From Pseudomonas tolaasii NCPPB 2192 (GTDB lineage: Bacteria; Pseudomonadota; Gammaproteobacteria; Pseudomonadales; Pseudomonadaceae), in NCBI RefSeq assembly GCF_002813445.1, contig NZ_PHHD01000001.1, positions 3,844,001 through 3,908,000 on the forward strand: DNA of 64,000 nucleotides. Direction: 5' to 3'. The notes under the pieces are model-generated. The model was not told where the DNA came from. It searched no databases and saw only the letters and a program-made list of their open reading frames with translations. Below, one piece after another: positions 23,958 to 33,044 of this stretch; the first letter of the stretch is position 1, and every line of letters starts with the position of its first letter. A program made the position numbers and the translations under genes.

Positions 23958-24012
23958 AGATGTTTCACAGCGCGAGCGTTGCTCACAATAATCATAAGAT
24001 CGGAGTGAACCC

Positions 24013-24972
24013 ATGAAGCTGCCATTCGCCGGACGTCTACTTGCTGTCGCTGTGCTTGCCGCCGCATCCGCTGCCCTGCCTCTCTCCTCTGCTTTTGCCG
24101 ATGACGCTGCCGCCAAACCCAAGGTCGGCCTGGTCATGAAATCCCTCGCCAACGAATTCTTCGTCACCATGCAAGACGGTGCCAAGACGTACCAGAAAGA
24201 ACACGCCGCCGATTTCGACATGATCACCAACGGGATCAAGAACGAAACCGACACCAGTGCGCAAATCGACATCGTCAACCAGATGATCCTCGCCAAGGTC
24301 AACGCCATCGTGATCGCGCCGGCCGACTCCAAGGCGCTGGTTACCGTGCTGAAGAAAGCTGCCGATAAAGGCATCAAGGTGGTCAACATCGACAACCGTC
24401 TTGATGTGGACGTGCTGAAAAGCAAATCCCTGGATATCCCGTTCGTGGGGCCGGACAACCGCAAAGGCGCTCGCCTGGTGGGTGAAGAACTCGCCAAGCA
24501 CCTCACCAAAGGCGATGAGGTTGCCATCATCGAAGGCGTGTCCACCACCACCAACGCTCAGCAACGCACCGCAGGCTTCAAGGATGCGATGGACGCTGCC
24601 GGCATGAAAATCGTGTCCACCCAGTCCGGTGAGTGGGAAATCGACAAGGGCAACGCGATCGCCGCCGCCATGCTGCAGGCCAACCCGAACATCAAGGCCC
24701 TGCTGGCCGGCAACGACAACATGGCGCTGGGCGCTGTCTCCGCCGTGCGTGGCGCAGGCAAGGCCGGCAAAGTCCTCGTGGTGGGTTACGACAACATCGA
24801 GGCCATCAAGCCCATGCTGCAGGACGGCCGCGTACTCGCCACCGCCGACCAGGCTGCGGCCCAGCAAGCGGTGTTCGGTATCCAGAACGCACTGAAGCTG
24901 GTCAAGGGTGAAAAAGTCGACGCGGTTGACGGCATGATCGAAACCCCGGTCGAACTCGTCCTCAAGAAGTAA
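24013..24972 (+). CDS. rbsB: Ribose ABC transporter periplasmic binding protein RbsB
   Basis: 319 residues. Signal peptide to about residue 30 (SAALPLSSAFA), then a type I periplasmic-binding fold with VGLVMKSLANEFFVTMQDGA, IVIAPADSKALV, NIDNRLD and LAGNDNMALGA, all typical of the RbsB family. Delivers ribose to RbsC/RbsA. First gene of rbsBACRKD, with an operator upstream and a stem-loop after its stop. Confidence 0.94.
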   Translation: MKLPFAGRLLAVAVLAAASAALPLSSAFADDAAAKPKVGLVMKSLANEFFVTMQDGAKTYQKEHAADFDMITNGIKNETDTSAQIDIVNQMILAKVNAIVIAPADSKALVTVLKKAADKGIKVVNIDNRLDVDVLKSKSLDIPFVGPDNRKGARLVGEELAKHLTKGDEVAIIEGVSTTTNAQQRTAGFKDAMDAAGMKIVSTQSGEWEIDKGNAIAAAMLQANPNIKALLAGNDNMALGAVSAVRGAGKAGKVLVVGYDNIEAIKPMLQDGRVLATADQAAAQQAVFGIQNALKLVKGEKVDAVDGMIETPVELVLKK

Positions 24973-24990
24973 TCCTGGCTGCACCCAACA

Positions 24991-25015
24991 GCGTCCGCTC
25001 GTCCTGAGCGGGCGC
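24991..25015 (+). promoter_or_regulatory. Intra-operon stem-loop after rbsB
   Basis: Ten-pair stem GCGTCCGCTC / GAGCGGGCGC with one wobble and a five-base loop, no T run. Such stems after binding-protein genes usually stabilise the upstream message so that the binding protein is made in excess. Confidence 0.55.
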
Positions 25016-25029
25016 CTGGAGATTTTCCT

Positions 25030-26583
25030 ATGTCATCTTCCGCCCCGAACGCTGTCCTCTCGGTCAGCGGTATCGGCAAGACCTATGCCCAACCGGTTCT
25101 GTCCGACATCACCCTGACGCTCAATCGCGGCGAGGTGCTGGCGCTGACCGGCGAGAACGGCGCAGGTAAAAGCACGTTGTCGAAGATTATCGGCGGGCTG
25201 GTCACGCCGACCACCGGGCACATGCAGTTCAACGGCCAGGATTACCGTCCGGGCAGCCGCACCCAGGCCGAAGGGCTGGGCGTGCGCATGGTCATGCAGG
25301 AACTCAACCTGTTGCCGACCCTGACCGTGGCCGAAAACCTGTTCCTGGATAACCTGCCCAGCCATGGCGGCTGGATCAGCCGCAAGCAACTGCGCAAAGC
25401 CGCGATCGAGGCCATGGCCCAGGTCGGCCTCGACGCCATCGACCCGGACACCCTCGTCGGCAGCCTGGGCATCGGTCACCAACAGATGGTCGAAATCGCC
25501 CGTAACCTGATCGGCGACTGCCATGTACTGATCCTCGATGAGCCCACGGCCATGCTCACGGCCCGTGAAGTCGAGATGCTGTTTGAGCAAATCACCCGCT
25601 TGCAGGCCCGGGGCGTGGCGATCATTTATATTTCCCACCGGCTCGAAGAGTTGGCCCGTGTCGCCCAGCGCATTGCGGTACTGCGCGACGGCAAGCTGGT
25701 CTGCGTCGAGCCGATGGCCAACTACAACAGCGAGCAACTGGTCACCCTGATGGTCGGTCGCGAGCTGGGTGAGCACATCGATCTGGGCCCGCGCACCATC
25801 GGCGGCCCCGCCCTGACGGTGAAAGGGTTGACCCGCGCAGACAAGGTTCGGGATGTTTCCTTTGAAGTGCGCGCCGGCGAGATCTACGGCATCTCCGGCC
25901 TGATTGGCGCCGGCCGCACTGAACTGCTGCGCCTGATCTTCGGCGCCGACCTTGCCGACAGCGGCACTGTGGCGCTCGGTTCGCCCGCTCAAGTGGTGAG
26001 CATCCGCTCGCCCGTCGACGCGGTGGGCCATGGCATTGCCTTGATCACCGAAGACCGCAAGGGCGAAGGCCTGCTGCTGACCCAATCCATCAGCGCCAAC
26101 ATTGCCTTGGGCAACATGCCGAAAATCTCTGGCGGCGGCGTGGTCAACAGCCGCGACGAAACTGCCTTGGCCAAGCGCCAGGTGGATGCCATGCGTATCC
26201 GCAGCTCCAGCCCGGCCCAGCTCGTTTCCGAGCTCTCGGGCGGCAACCAGCAGAAAGTCGTGATCGGCCGCTGGCTGGAGCGCGACTGCGCGGTGATGTT
26301 GTTCGACGAGCCCACCCGCGGCATCGACGTGGGAGCCAAGTTCGATATTTATGCCTTGCTCGGCGAACTGACTCGCCAGGGCAAAGCGCTGGTGGTGGTG
26401 TCCAGTGACCTGCGCGAGCTGATGCTGATCTGCGATCGCATCGGTGTGTTGTCCGCCGGGCGCCTGATCGAGACCTTCGAGCGCGACAGCTGGACCCAGG
26501 ACGAACTGCTCGCCGCCGCGTTTGCCGGCTATCAAAAACGTGATGCGCTGCTCAACGACGCACTGCTTAGGGAAACCCCATGA
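25030..26583 (+). CDS. rbsA: Ribose ABC transporter ATP-binding protein RbsA
   Basis: 517 residues with tandem ABC domains. The first has Walker A GENGAGKST and Walker B VLILDEPTAM; the second has the degenerate Walker A GLIGAGRTE but an intact signature LSGGNQQKVVIGRW and DEPTRGIDVG. This asymmetry is normal for RbsA/MglA-type ATPases. Energises ribose import with RbsC. The stop overlaps the rbsC ATG. Confidence 0.95.
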   Translation: MSSSAPNAVLSVSGIGKTYAQPVLSDITLTLNRGEVLALTGENGAGKSTLSKIIGGLVTPTTGHMQFNGQDYRPGSRTQAEGLGVRMVMQELNLLPTLTVAENLFLDNLPSHGGWISRKQLRKAAIEAMAQVGLDAIDPDTLVGSLGIGHQQMVEIARNLIGDCHVLILDEPTAMLTAREVEMLFEQITRLQARGVAIIYISHRLEELARVAQRIAVLRDGKLVCVEPMANYNSEQLVTLMVGRELGEHIDLGPRTIGGPALTVKGLTRADKVRDVSFEVRAGEIYGISGLIGAGRTELLRLIFGADLADSGTVALGSPAQVVSIRSPVDAVGHGIALITEDRKGEGLLLTQSISANIALGNMPKISGGGVVNSRDETALAKRQVDAMRIRSSSPAQLVSELSGGNQQKVVIGRWLERDCAVMLFDEPTRGIDVGAKFDIYALLGELTRQGKALVVVSSDLRELMLICDRIGVLSAGRLIETFERDSWTQDELLAAAFAGYQKRDALLNDALLRETP

Positions 26584-27557
26584 AAACCACACATTCCCCC
26601 GGTAAAACCGGCGGCAACTTCTACGGTCTGGGCACTTATCTGGGCTTGGCCGGTGCCTTGCTCGCGATGATCGCGTTGTTCTCTGTATTGAGCGATCATT
26701 TCCTGTCTTACGACACCTTCAGCACCCTGGCCAACCAGATCCCCGACCTGATGGTGCTGGCGGTGGGCATGACCTTCATCCTGATCATCGGCGGTATCGA
26801 CCTGTCGGTAGGCTCGGTGCTGGCCCTGGCGGCGTCGGCCGTCAGCGTGGCGATTCTGGGCTGGGGCTGGAGCGTCTTGCCGGCCGCTTTGCTTGGCATG
26901 GGCTGTGCGGCCCTGGCCGGTACCGTCACCGGTTCGATCACCGTGGCCTGGCGCATCCCGTCGTTCATCGTATCCCTGGGTGTGCTGGAAATGGCACGCG
27001 GTGTGGCGTACCAGATGACCGGCTCGCGCACCGCCTATATCGGTGACTCGTTCGCCTGGCTGTCCAACCCGGTGGCCTTTGGTATTTCGCCGTCTTTCAT
27101 CATTGCGTTGCTGGTGATCATCGCCGCGCAGTTGGTGTTGACCCGCACGGTATTTGGTCGTTACCTGATCGGCATCGGCACCAACGAAGAGGCTGTGCGC
27201 CTGGCCGGGATCAACCCCAAGCCCTACAAAATTCTGGTGTTCAGCCTGATGGGCCTGCTGGCCGGTGTGGCGGCGCTGTTCCAGATTTCACGTCTGGAAG
27301 CGGCGGACCCGAATGCCGGATCCGGCCTGGAGTTGCAGGTCATCGCTGCGGTCGTCATCGGCGGTACTAGCCTGATGGGCGGGCGCGGTTCGGTGATCAG
27401 CACGTTCTTTGGCGTATTGATTATTTCGGTACTGGCCGCCGGCCTTGCGCAGATCGGTGCCACGGAGCCCACCAAACGCATCATTACCGGTGCGGTGATT
27501 GTGATCGCCGTGGTCCTCGACACTTACCGCAGCCAGCGCGCCAGTCGGCGGGGCTGA
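26580..27557 (+). CDS. rbsC: Ribose ABC transporter permease RbsC
   Basis: 325 residues, highly hydrophobic, with the family motif GGIDLSVGSVLAL and the EAA-like loop region GTNEEAVRLAGI; GGTSLMGGRGSV near the C-terminus is typical of RbsC/XylH permeases. Forms the membrane channel of the ribose importer. Overlaps rbsA by 4 bases and is 3 bases from rbsR. Confidence 0.95.
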   Translation: MKTTHSPGKTGGNFYGLGTYLGLAGALLAMIALFSVLSDHFLSYDTFSTLANQIPDLMVLAVGMTFILIIGGIDLSVGSVLALAASAVSVAILGWGWSVLPAALLGMGCAALAGTVTGSITVAWRIPSFIVSLGVLEMARGVAYQMTGSRTAYIGDSFAWLSNPVAFGISPSFIIALLVIIAAQLVLTRTVFGRYLIGIGTNEEAVRLAGINPKPYKILVFSLMGLLAGVAALFQISRLEAADPNAGSGLELQVIAAVVIGGTSLMGGRGSVISTFFGVLIISVLAAGLAQIGATEPTKRIITGAVIVIAVVLDTYRSQRASRRG

Positions 27558-27560
27558 ATC

Positions 27561-28583
27561 ATGGCAACGATCAAGGATGTGGCGGCGCTTGCGGGTATTT
27601 CCTACACCACCGTGTCCCATGTGGTGAACAAGACGCGCCCGGTCAGCGAGCCTGTGCGGATCAAGGTCGAGGCGGCTATCAAGCAACTGGACTATGTGCC
27701 GAGTGCGGTGGCGCGCTCGCTCAAGGCCAAGACCACCGCGACCATTGGCCTGCTGGTGCCCAACAGCCTCAACCCGTATTTCGCGGAACTGGCGCGCGGC
27801 ATTGAGGATTACTGCGAGCGTAACGGCTACTGCGTGATCCTGTGCAACTCCGACGACAATGCTGAAAAGCAGCGCAACTATTTGCGCGTGCTGCTGGAGA
27901 AGCGCATCGACGGCTTGATCGTGACCTCAGTAGGCGGCGACGACAGCGGCCTCGCCGCCGGCCTGAGTGCGGTGCGCACGCCCATGGTGATCGTCGACCG
28001 GGCGCTGGACGGCATTGATGTCGACCTGGTGCGCATTGACCACGAAGAGGGCGCTTACCTCGCAACCCGGCATTTGCTGGAGCTGGGCCATCGGGATATC
28101 GCCTGCATCGGCGGCCCGGGCCACACCCGGGTGGCGCAAATGCGTCTGGCGGGCTACCACCGCGCGCTGCGTGAGGCGGGTGTGGAAGTGGATGCCGCGC
28201 GTACCCGCGAAAGCGACTTCACCAGTACCGGTGGTTATGCCGCTGCTGTGCAGTTGCTGGCGAACAACCCGCCCAGTGCGATTTTCGCCAGCAACGACAT
28301 GATTGGTTTCGGCGTGTTGCGCGCCGCCGCAGAGCGCAATATCCGCGTGCCGGGCGAGCTGTCGGTGATCGGTTTTGATGACATTCAAATGGGCCGCTAC
28401 GTGTACCCCGCACTGACCACGGTCGGGCAATCGATCGTGCAATTGGGCGAGACGGCGGCCGAGCTTTTATTGCAAAGAATTGCGACACCCCAACTGCCGA
28501 TCGATCAGCGCATCGTGACGCCGAGCATCGTATTGCGTGAATCCACGGCGCCGTTTGCCGGTGTGTTCGCCCAGTACCGCTGA
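27561..28583 (+). CDS. rbsR: LacI-family regulator RbsR
   Basis: 340 residues. N-terminal LacI helix-turn-helix MATIKDVAALAGISYTTVSH with hinge YVPSAVARSLKAK, then a periplasmic-binding-like effector domain (IGLLVPNSLNPYFAEL; SVIGFDDIQMGRYV). Embedded between transport and catabolic genes, so it is expected to repress the operon in the absence of ribose through the palindrome at 23944. Confidence 0.93.
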   Translation: MATIKDVAALAGISYTTVSHVVNKTRPVSEPVRIKVEAAIKQLDYVPSAVARSLKAKTTATIGLLVPNSLNPYFAELARGIEDYCERNGYCVILCNSDDNAEKQRNYLRVLLEKRIDGLIVTSVGGDDSGLAAGLSAVRTPMVIVDRALDGIDVDLVRIDHEEGAYLATRHLLELGHRDIACIGGPGHTRVAQMRLAGYHRALREAGVEVDAARTRESDFTSTGGYAAAVQLLANNPPSAIFASNDMIGFGVLRAAAERNIRVPGELSVIGFDDIQMGRYVYPALTTVGQSIVQLGETAAELLLQRIATPQLPIDQRIVTPSIVLRESTAPFAGVFAQYR

Positions 28584-28606
28584 ACCGAATTGATGAGTAC
28601 TGATGT

Positions 28607-29524
28607 ATGCCAGCAAAAGTAGTGGTAATAGGCAGCTTGAACATGGACCTGGTCACCCGCGCCAGCCGCTTGCCGCGTGCCGGTGAAACCCTGATCGGCC
28701 AGACGTTCTCCACCGTCCCGGGCGGCAAGGGTGCCAACCAGGCGGTGGCGTCGGCTCGACTTGGCGCTGAGGTGTCGATGATCGGCTGCGTCGGCACCGA
28801 CGCCTACGGCGCTCAACTGCGCGATGCGCTGCTGGTTGAAGGCATTGATTGTCAGGCCGTCGGCACCGTGGACGGTTCCAGCGGCGTGGCGCTGATTGTG
28901 GTGGATGACAGCAGTCAAAACGCAATTGTGATCGTGGCCGGCAGCAACGGAGCGCTGACGCCTGCGTCGTTGCACACAGCTGACGCGGTCATGCAGGCGG
29001 CTGACGTGATCGTCTGCCAACTGGAAGTACCGATGGACACGGTGGGTCATGCCCTCAAGCGTGGTCGCGAACTCGGCAAGACCGTCATCCTGAACCCGGC
29101 GCCGGTCAGTGGGCCTTTGCCGGCCGAGTGGTACGCCTCGGTCGATTACCTGATCCCCAATGAAAGCGAAGCCACGGCCTTGAGCGGCGTGACGGTCGAC
29201 TCTCTCGACAGCGCCAAAGCCGCCGCAACCGAACTGATCAAGGCAGGCGCAGGCAAGGTCATCATCACCCTGGGGTCCCAGGGCGCGTTATTCGCCGACG
29301 GCAGCAGCTTTGAACACCTGGCAGCGCCCAAGGTCCAGGCAGTGGACACCACGGCAGCCGGTGACACCTTTGTCGGCGGCTTTGCCGCGGCGCTCGCCAA
29401 TGGCAAAAGCGAGGCCGAGGCGATCCGCTTTGGCCAGGTTGCGGCGGCGCTGTCGGTGACCCGTGCCGGTGCGCAACCCTCTATTCCTATGCTGCACGAC
29501 GTTCAAGGTTTTGTGCCCTCATGA
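28607..29524 (+). CDS. rbsK: Ribokinase RbsK
   Basis: 305 residues of the PfkB family: N-terminal GSLNMDLVTRASRLPRAGET, GGKGANQAVASARLG, and the C-terminal anion-hole and catalytic-base motif DTTAAGDTFVGGF. Phosphorylates ribose to ribose-5-P for the pentose phosphate pathway. The stop overlaps the rbsD ATG. Confidence 0.95.
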   Translation: MPAKVVVIGSLNMDLVTRASRLPRAGETLIGQTFSTVPGGKGANQAVASARLGAEVSMIGCVGTDAYGAQLRDALLVEGIDCQAVGTVDGSSGVALIVVDDSSQNAIVIVAGSNGALTPASLHTADAVMQAADVIVCQLEVPMDTVGHALKRGRELGKTVILNPAPVSGPLPAEWYASVDYLIPNESEATALSGVTVDSLDSAKAAATELIKAGAGKVIITLGSQGALFADGSSFEHLAAPKVQAVDTTAAGDTFVGGFAAALANGKSEAEAIRFGQVAAALSVTRAGAQPSIPMLHDVQGFVPS

Positions 29525-29925
29525 AAAAGACACCTCTGCTTAATATCGCCCTGTCGCGCGTGATCGCCTCTCTGGGGCACGGTGACATTCTTGTGATTGG
29601 TGATGCCGGCCTGCCCGTACCGCCGGGCGTCGAATTGATCGACCTGGCGTTGACCCAGGGCATTCCGGATTTCATCAGCACCCTGCGCATTGTGCTCAGC
29701 GAAATGCAGGTAGAAAGCCATGTGCTGGCCGAAGAAATCCTGCTCAAGCAGCCGCTCGCGTTGACCGAGCTCAATACCCTGACTGAACAGGCCGCGCTGG
29801 GTGAGCGCCGCCTCGTCAGCCATGAAGCATTCAAGCAATTGAGCCGCAGCGCTCGCGCCGTCGTTCGCACGGGCGAATGCCAACCTTATTGCAATATCGC
29901 GCTGGTCTCCGGCGTTACGTTCTAG
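29521..29925 (+). CDS. rbsD: D-ribose pyranase RbsD
   Basis: 134 residues, normal length. N-terminal MKKTPLLNIALSRVIASLGH with the catalytic His of GHGD (H20), and VIGDAGLPVPPGV. Converts beta-pyranose to furanose ribose, the form used by ribokinase. Overlaps rbsK by 4 bases. Confidence 0.94.
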   Translation: MKKTPLLNIALSRVIASLGHGDILVIGDAGLPVPPGVELIDLALTQGIPDFISTLRIVLSEMQVESHVLAEEILLKQPLALTELNTLTEQAALGERRLVSHEAFKQLSRSARAVVRTGECQPYCNIALVSGVTF

Positions 29926-29951
29926 CGTTTCCCTATGACAAGGAGTGTTTC

Positions 29952-30980
29952 ATGCAACGTGGTCTTCCATCCCTGAAAAACCTGTTTCGGAGTGTCCTGC
30001 TTTTGTCCGCACTCACTGCAGCCAACGCCCATGCGGCGGAGAAAATCGACCTGATCATCGACACCGATCCGGGTGCCGATGACGTGGTGGCCTTGCTGTT
30101 TGCCATGGCGTCTCCGGAGGAGTTGAGTATTCGTGCGCTGACCACCGTTGCCGGCAACGTGCGCCTGGACAAAACCTCCCGCAATGCGCGCCTGGCGCGC
30201 GAGTGGGCAGGGCGCGAAGACATTCCGGTGTACGCAGGGGCCCCGGCGCCGCTGCTGCGCAAGCCGATCTACGCCGAGAACATTCACGGCAAGGAAGGCA
30301 TTTCCGGGGTGACGGTGCATGAGCCGAAAAAAGGCCTGGCCGAAGGCAATGCCGTTGATTACCTGATCAAGACCCTGAGCACTGCCAAGCCACACAGCAT
30401 CACCATCGCCATGCTCGGCCCGCAAACCAACCTGGCCCTGGCGCTGACCCAGGCCCCGGAAATTACCCAAGGCATCAAGGAAGTGGTGGTGATGGGCGGG
30501 GCGCACTTCAACGGCGGCAATATCACGCCGGTGGCGGAATTCAACCTGTTTGCCGACCCGGTGGCGGCGGAGATTGTGCTCAAAAGCGGCGTGAAACTGA
30601 CCTATCTGCCGCTGGACGTGACCCATAAGGTCCTGACCAGCGATGCTCGCCTGAAGAAGATCGCCGATCTGAACAACAATGCGAGCAAGGTTGTCAGCAG
30701 TATTCTCAATGAATACGTCAAAGGCGACATGGAGCACTACGGTATTCCGGGCGGCCCTGTACATGACGCCACGGTGGTTGCCTATCTGCTCAAGCCCGAG
30801 CTGTTTACCGGCCGTGAAGTCAACGTGGTGGTGGACAGTCGCGAAGGCCCGACCTTCGGCCAGACCATCGTCGATTGGTACGATGGCCTCAAACAGCCGA
30901 AGAACGCATTCTGGGTGGAGAACGGCAACGCTCAGGGCTTCTTCGATCTGCTGACCGAGCGCCTGGCGCGCCTGAAGTAA
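29952..30980 (+). CDS. Secreted inosine-uridine-type nucleoside hydrolase
   Basis: 342 residues. The metal-binding motif DTDPGADD (residues 37-44) and the late HDATVVAYLL identify an IU-preferring nucleoside hydrolase, which splits ribonucleosides to base and ribose. Unlike cytoplasmic RihA/B/C it has an N-terminal signal (SVLLLSALTAANAHAA). AAGGAG lies 7 bases before this ATG; a longer frame from 29877 overlaps rbsD and is rejected. As last gene of the ribose operon it would generate periplasmic ribose for RbsB. Confidence 0.92.
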   Translation: MQRGLPSLKNLFRSVLLLSALTAANAHAAEKIDLIIDTDPGADDVVALLFAMASPEELSIRALTTVAGNVRLDKTSRNARLAREWAGREDIPVYAGAPAPLLRKPIYAENIHGKEGISGVTVHEPKKGLAEGNAVDYLIKTLSTAKPHSITIAMLGPQTNLALALTQAPEITQGIKEVVVMGGAHFNGGNITPVAEFNLFADPVAAEIVLKSGVKLTYLPLDVTHKVLTSDARLKKIADLNNNASKVVSSILNEYVKGDMEHYGIPGGPVHDATVVAYLLKPELFTGREVNVVVDSREGPTFGQTIVDWYDGLKQPKNAFWVENGNAQGFFDLLTERLARLK

Positions 30981-30988
30981 CGTGTTGA

Positions 30989-31010
30989 CCGGTCGGCGCT
31001 CGCCGGCCGG
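30989..31010. terminator. Convergent terminator hairpin after the ribose operon
   Basis: Nine-pair stem CCGGTCGGC / GCCGGCCGG (one wobble) with a GCTC loop, then GTCTTATT. Confidence 0.55.
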
Positions 31011-31013
31011 GTC

Positions 31014-31226
31014 TTATTCGCGCTCGGGGTTGTGTGCCCCCATATGGTCGGCCGGGTATTTTTCGAATATCTGGCCGATAAACGCCTGCGCAGCCTGTGT
31101 GCCCAATTCCTTGACCAGCAGGTCGATACCGATGATTGCCAGCTCCTCCGGGCTTCCGGGGCTGTAGGAACTTTGTCCTTGAGGCCACTTGGCTTTGATG
31201 TCGGCTTGCAGGGTTACGGTGGTCAT
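31014..31226 (-). CDS. Conserved hypothetical protein, 70 aa
   Basis: MTTVTLQADIKAKWPQGQSS start, then GSPEELAIIGIDLLVKELGT and a conserved-looking IGQIFEKYPADHMGAHN. The frame runs upstream to 31364, but that part would overlap the divergent gene's promoter. No signal peptide or known domain. The tidy helix-rich composition suggests a real small cytoplasmic protein. The ribosome binding site is weak. Confidence 0.6.
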   Translation of the reverse strand: MTTVTLQADIKAKWPQGQSSYSPGSPEELAIIGIDLLVKELGTQAAQAFIGQIFEKYPADHMGAHNPERE

Positions 31227-31381
31227 GGGTGTCTCGCGAGCTGGAAATACGGGGCAATGCGCTAAAACGCGGCTTTTACCCGGCCAGTTAACCATTTTGC
31301 GCGGCGTTTGGCACTGCGACTTAGGCATGAGGAGGGGGCTGTGCGACACTGTGCCCCTGTCCAATTGCCGGGAAACACCGC

Positions 31382-31690
31382 GTGCAGATCGATTTGAACA
31401 ACCCCGAAAACCTCACCCTGTCTGCCGTGCGCCAACTGATCGCCAGCGCCAGCGACGACGAGCACGCTCAACTGAGAGTCAGCAAGGCGGGTATTGCCTA
31501 TCTTTCCTCGGGTCGAATCGTCGGTGGTGTGGATATCGACGGGCTGCTGTTTCGCCTGGAAACCTGGGCCAAGGGGTCTGGCTACGTCGGTAACGTCGCA
31601 GCGAGCGATGAGGTCTGGGTGACGCAGATTTTCAATGCCCTGAAACAGAACTGGCCCAAGCCCTCGTCCGACTACATCGATATCTACTGA
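31382..31690 (+). CDS. Conserved hypothetical protein, 102 aa
   Basis: Starts with GTG (MQIDLNNPENLTLSAVRQLI). Compact alpha/beta composition, with AYLSSGRIVGGVDIDGLLFR and a C-terminal WVTQIFNALKQNWP. No family name recognised. Divergent from the 70-residue gene with about 155 bases between them. Confidence 0.65.
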   Translation: MQIDLNNPENLTLSAVRQLIASASDDEHAQLRVSKAGIAYLSSGRIVGGVDIDGLLFRLETWAKGSGYVGNVAASDEVWVTQIFNALKQNWPKPSSDYIDIY

Positions 31691-31833
31691 ATGCGTTCAT
31701 ATCTGGTCACGATTGACCGGGCGAAGGCGGGACGAGAGTCAGGCAGACTTGCCCGGCGCGGTTTACGTCTTGAAACCAATCCGTCATACCGCTGTCGCAC
31801 GATCTCTGTCCATTTTTTATCATAGGAGGCTTC

Positions 31834-32154
31834 ATGCCTTGGAAGCTCGCATCATTCGGTACTTTGTTGGCAGCACTCGCGTTGGCGGGTTGCAGCACCC
31901 CGGGTGCCTCTGAGCCAGGCAAAGACGCCGCTGCGGCAGATGCCGGTCATAGCCGCTGTGAGTCGAAAGCCGCCGAATTCACCATCGGCCAGAAGGCGTC
32001 GCCCCAGCTGCTGGAGCAGGCGCGTAGCCGTGCCGGCGCCCAGAACGCACGCATTCTCAAGCCGAACGATATGATTACCCTGGAATATCGTTCCGACCGT
32101 TTGAACCTGAACACCGATGAAAACCTGGTGATCACGCGCGTCAATTGCGGTTAA
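31834..32154 (+). CDS. Peptidase inhibitor I78 family lipoprotein
   Basis: 106 residues. Signal with lipobox LALAGCST (C20). The mature domain runs CESKAAEFTIGQKASPQ to NARILKPNDMITLEYRSDRL and ends VITRVNCG, the full I78 (elastase-inhibitor-like) signature with two cysteines able to form a disulphide. Probably an envelope-anchored inhibitor protecting against serine proteases. Followed by a strong terminator. Confidence 0.88.
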   Translation: MPWKLASFGTLLAALALAGCSTPGASEPGKDAAAADAGHSRCESKAAEFTIGQKASPQLLEQARSRAGAQNARILKPNDMITLEYRSDRLNLNTDENLVITRVNCG

Positions 32155-32181
32155 GTCTTTCAAGGCTTTTGCAGCGCCCAT

Positions 32182-32213
32182 AAAAAACCCCGTCACATGG
32201 ACGGGGTTTTTTT
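32182..32213. terminator. Bidirectional terminator
   Basis: AAAAAACCCCGT / ACGGGGTTTTTT stem with a CACATGG loop; A and T tracts on both sides serve the I78 gene (+) and the cold-shock gene (-). Confidence 0.88.
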
Positions 32214-32227
32214 AGCTCAGCGGAGAA

Positions 32228-32440
32228 TTACTCGCCGCGAACCTGTGCAGCTTGCATACCCTTTTGGCCTTTCTCAGCCACGAAGGAAACGGTTTGGCCT
32301 TCTTTCAGGCTTTTGAAACCGTCGCTTTCGATAGCTTTGAAGTGTACGAACAGGTCGTCACCGCCACCTTGAGGAGTGATGAAGCCGAAGCCTTTTTCAT
32401 CGTTGAACCATTTAACGGTGCCGGTTTGGCGATTAGACAT
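32228..32440 (-). CDS. Cold-shock protein (CspA family)
   Basis: 70 residues, MSNRQTGTVKWFNDEKGFGF onward, with RNP1 KGFGFI and RNP2 DLFVHF intact. Single-stranded nucleic acid binding protein, RNA chaperone. Corresponds to the CapB/CspA group of Pseudomonas. The frame extends upstream to 32551, but the family start is this ATG. The upstream gap to 32729 (289 bases) could hold a long cspA-type leader; no clear structure was identified. Confidence 0.94.
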   Translation of the reverse strand: MSNRQTGTVKWFNDEKGFGFITPQGGGDDLFVHFKAIESDGFKSLKEGQTVSFVAEKGQKGMQAAQVRGE

Positions 32441-32729
32441 GGTGTATCTCCAAGAAACATATATTTTCAGTAGTGCTGTGCTGCTCAGGCCAACTGGGCA
32501 CACCGGGCTATCATAGTCGAAATGTTCGGCTTGGGAGCCCCCCCAAGGCATTGTTTGCTAATCAATAGCGTTGCGTTTAATGCCTTGATCGGCTGTAAGC
32601 CCCGATCTACGGGGCTTTGGCGCAAAATACCAACAGTTAAAAAAAGCCGTAAAACCTGCGTAATTTGTGAGAAATGGCAGTTTTCAGGCTGTTTTTTCAG
32701 CGAAATGCGCGCCTGAATCCAGCTCAATC

Positions 32730-33044
32730 TTACTTTTTCTTCACGACCTTGCAGGACGAAATAGCCGCGACAGCTTTGTTTTTAAGCTCCGGGCTGGCGT
32801 TCGGGTTGGTCATGAGTTCTTTGATTTCTGCGGTGCTCAATTCGGCATTGATTTTGTCGGCGCCACATTCGCAATGGTCTTTGGCGGTTTTAGCGTCTAC
32901 GTTCTGGCTGGCGGCTGCGCTGCAGTCGCTGACGAAACTGTCGCGGGCGCCCGCTGGCCAGTTCGACGGGGCGGCGGCCTGGGCACCGAAAGACAGGAAA
33001 GCCAGGGAAGCTGCGATGGCGAGGGTCGAGGTAAAACGCATCAT
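32730..33044 (-). CDS. Small secreted cysteine-containing protein
   Basis: 104 residues. AAAGGAG lies 7 bases before the first of two tandem ATGs. Signal peptide MMRFTSTLAIAASLAFLSFG..AQA, mature part with four cysteines (FVSDCSAAA, DHCECG, ISSCKV) and a lysine-rich end. No family name recognised; probably periplasmic with disulphides. Confidence 0.75.
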   Translation of the reverse strand: MMRFTSTLAIAASLAFLSFGAQAAAPSNWPAGARDSFVSDCSAAASQNVDAKTAKDHCECGADKINAELSTAEIKELMTNPNASPELKNKAVAAISSCKVVKKK

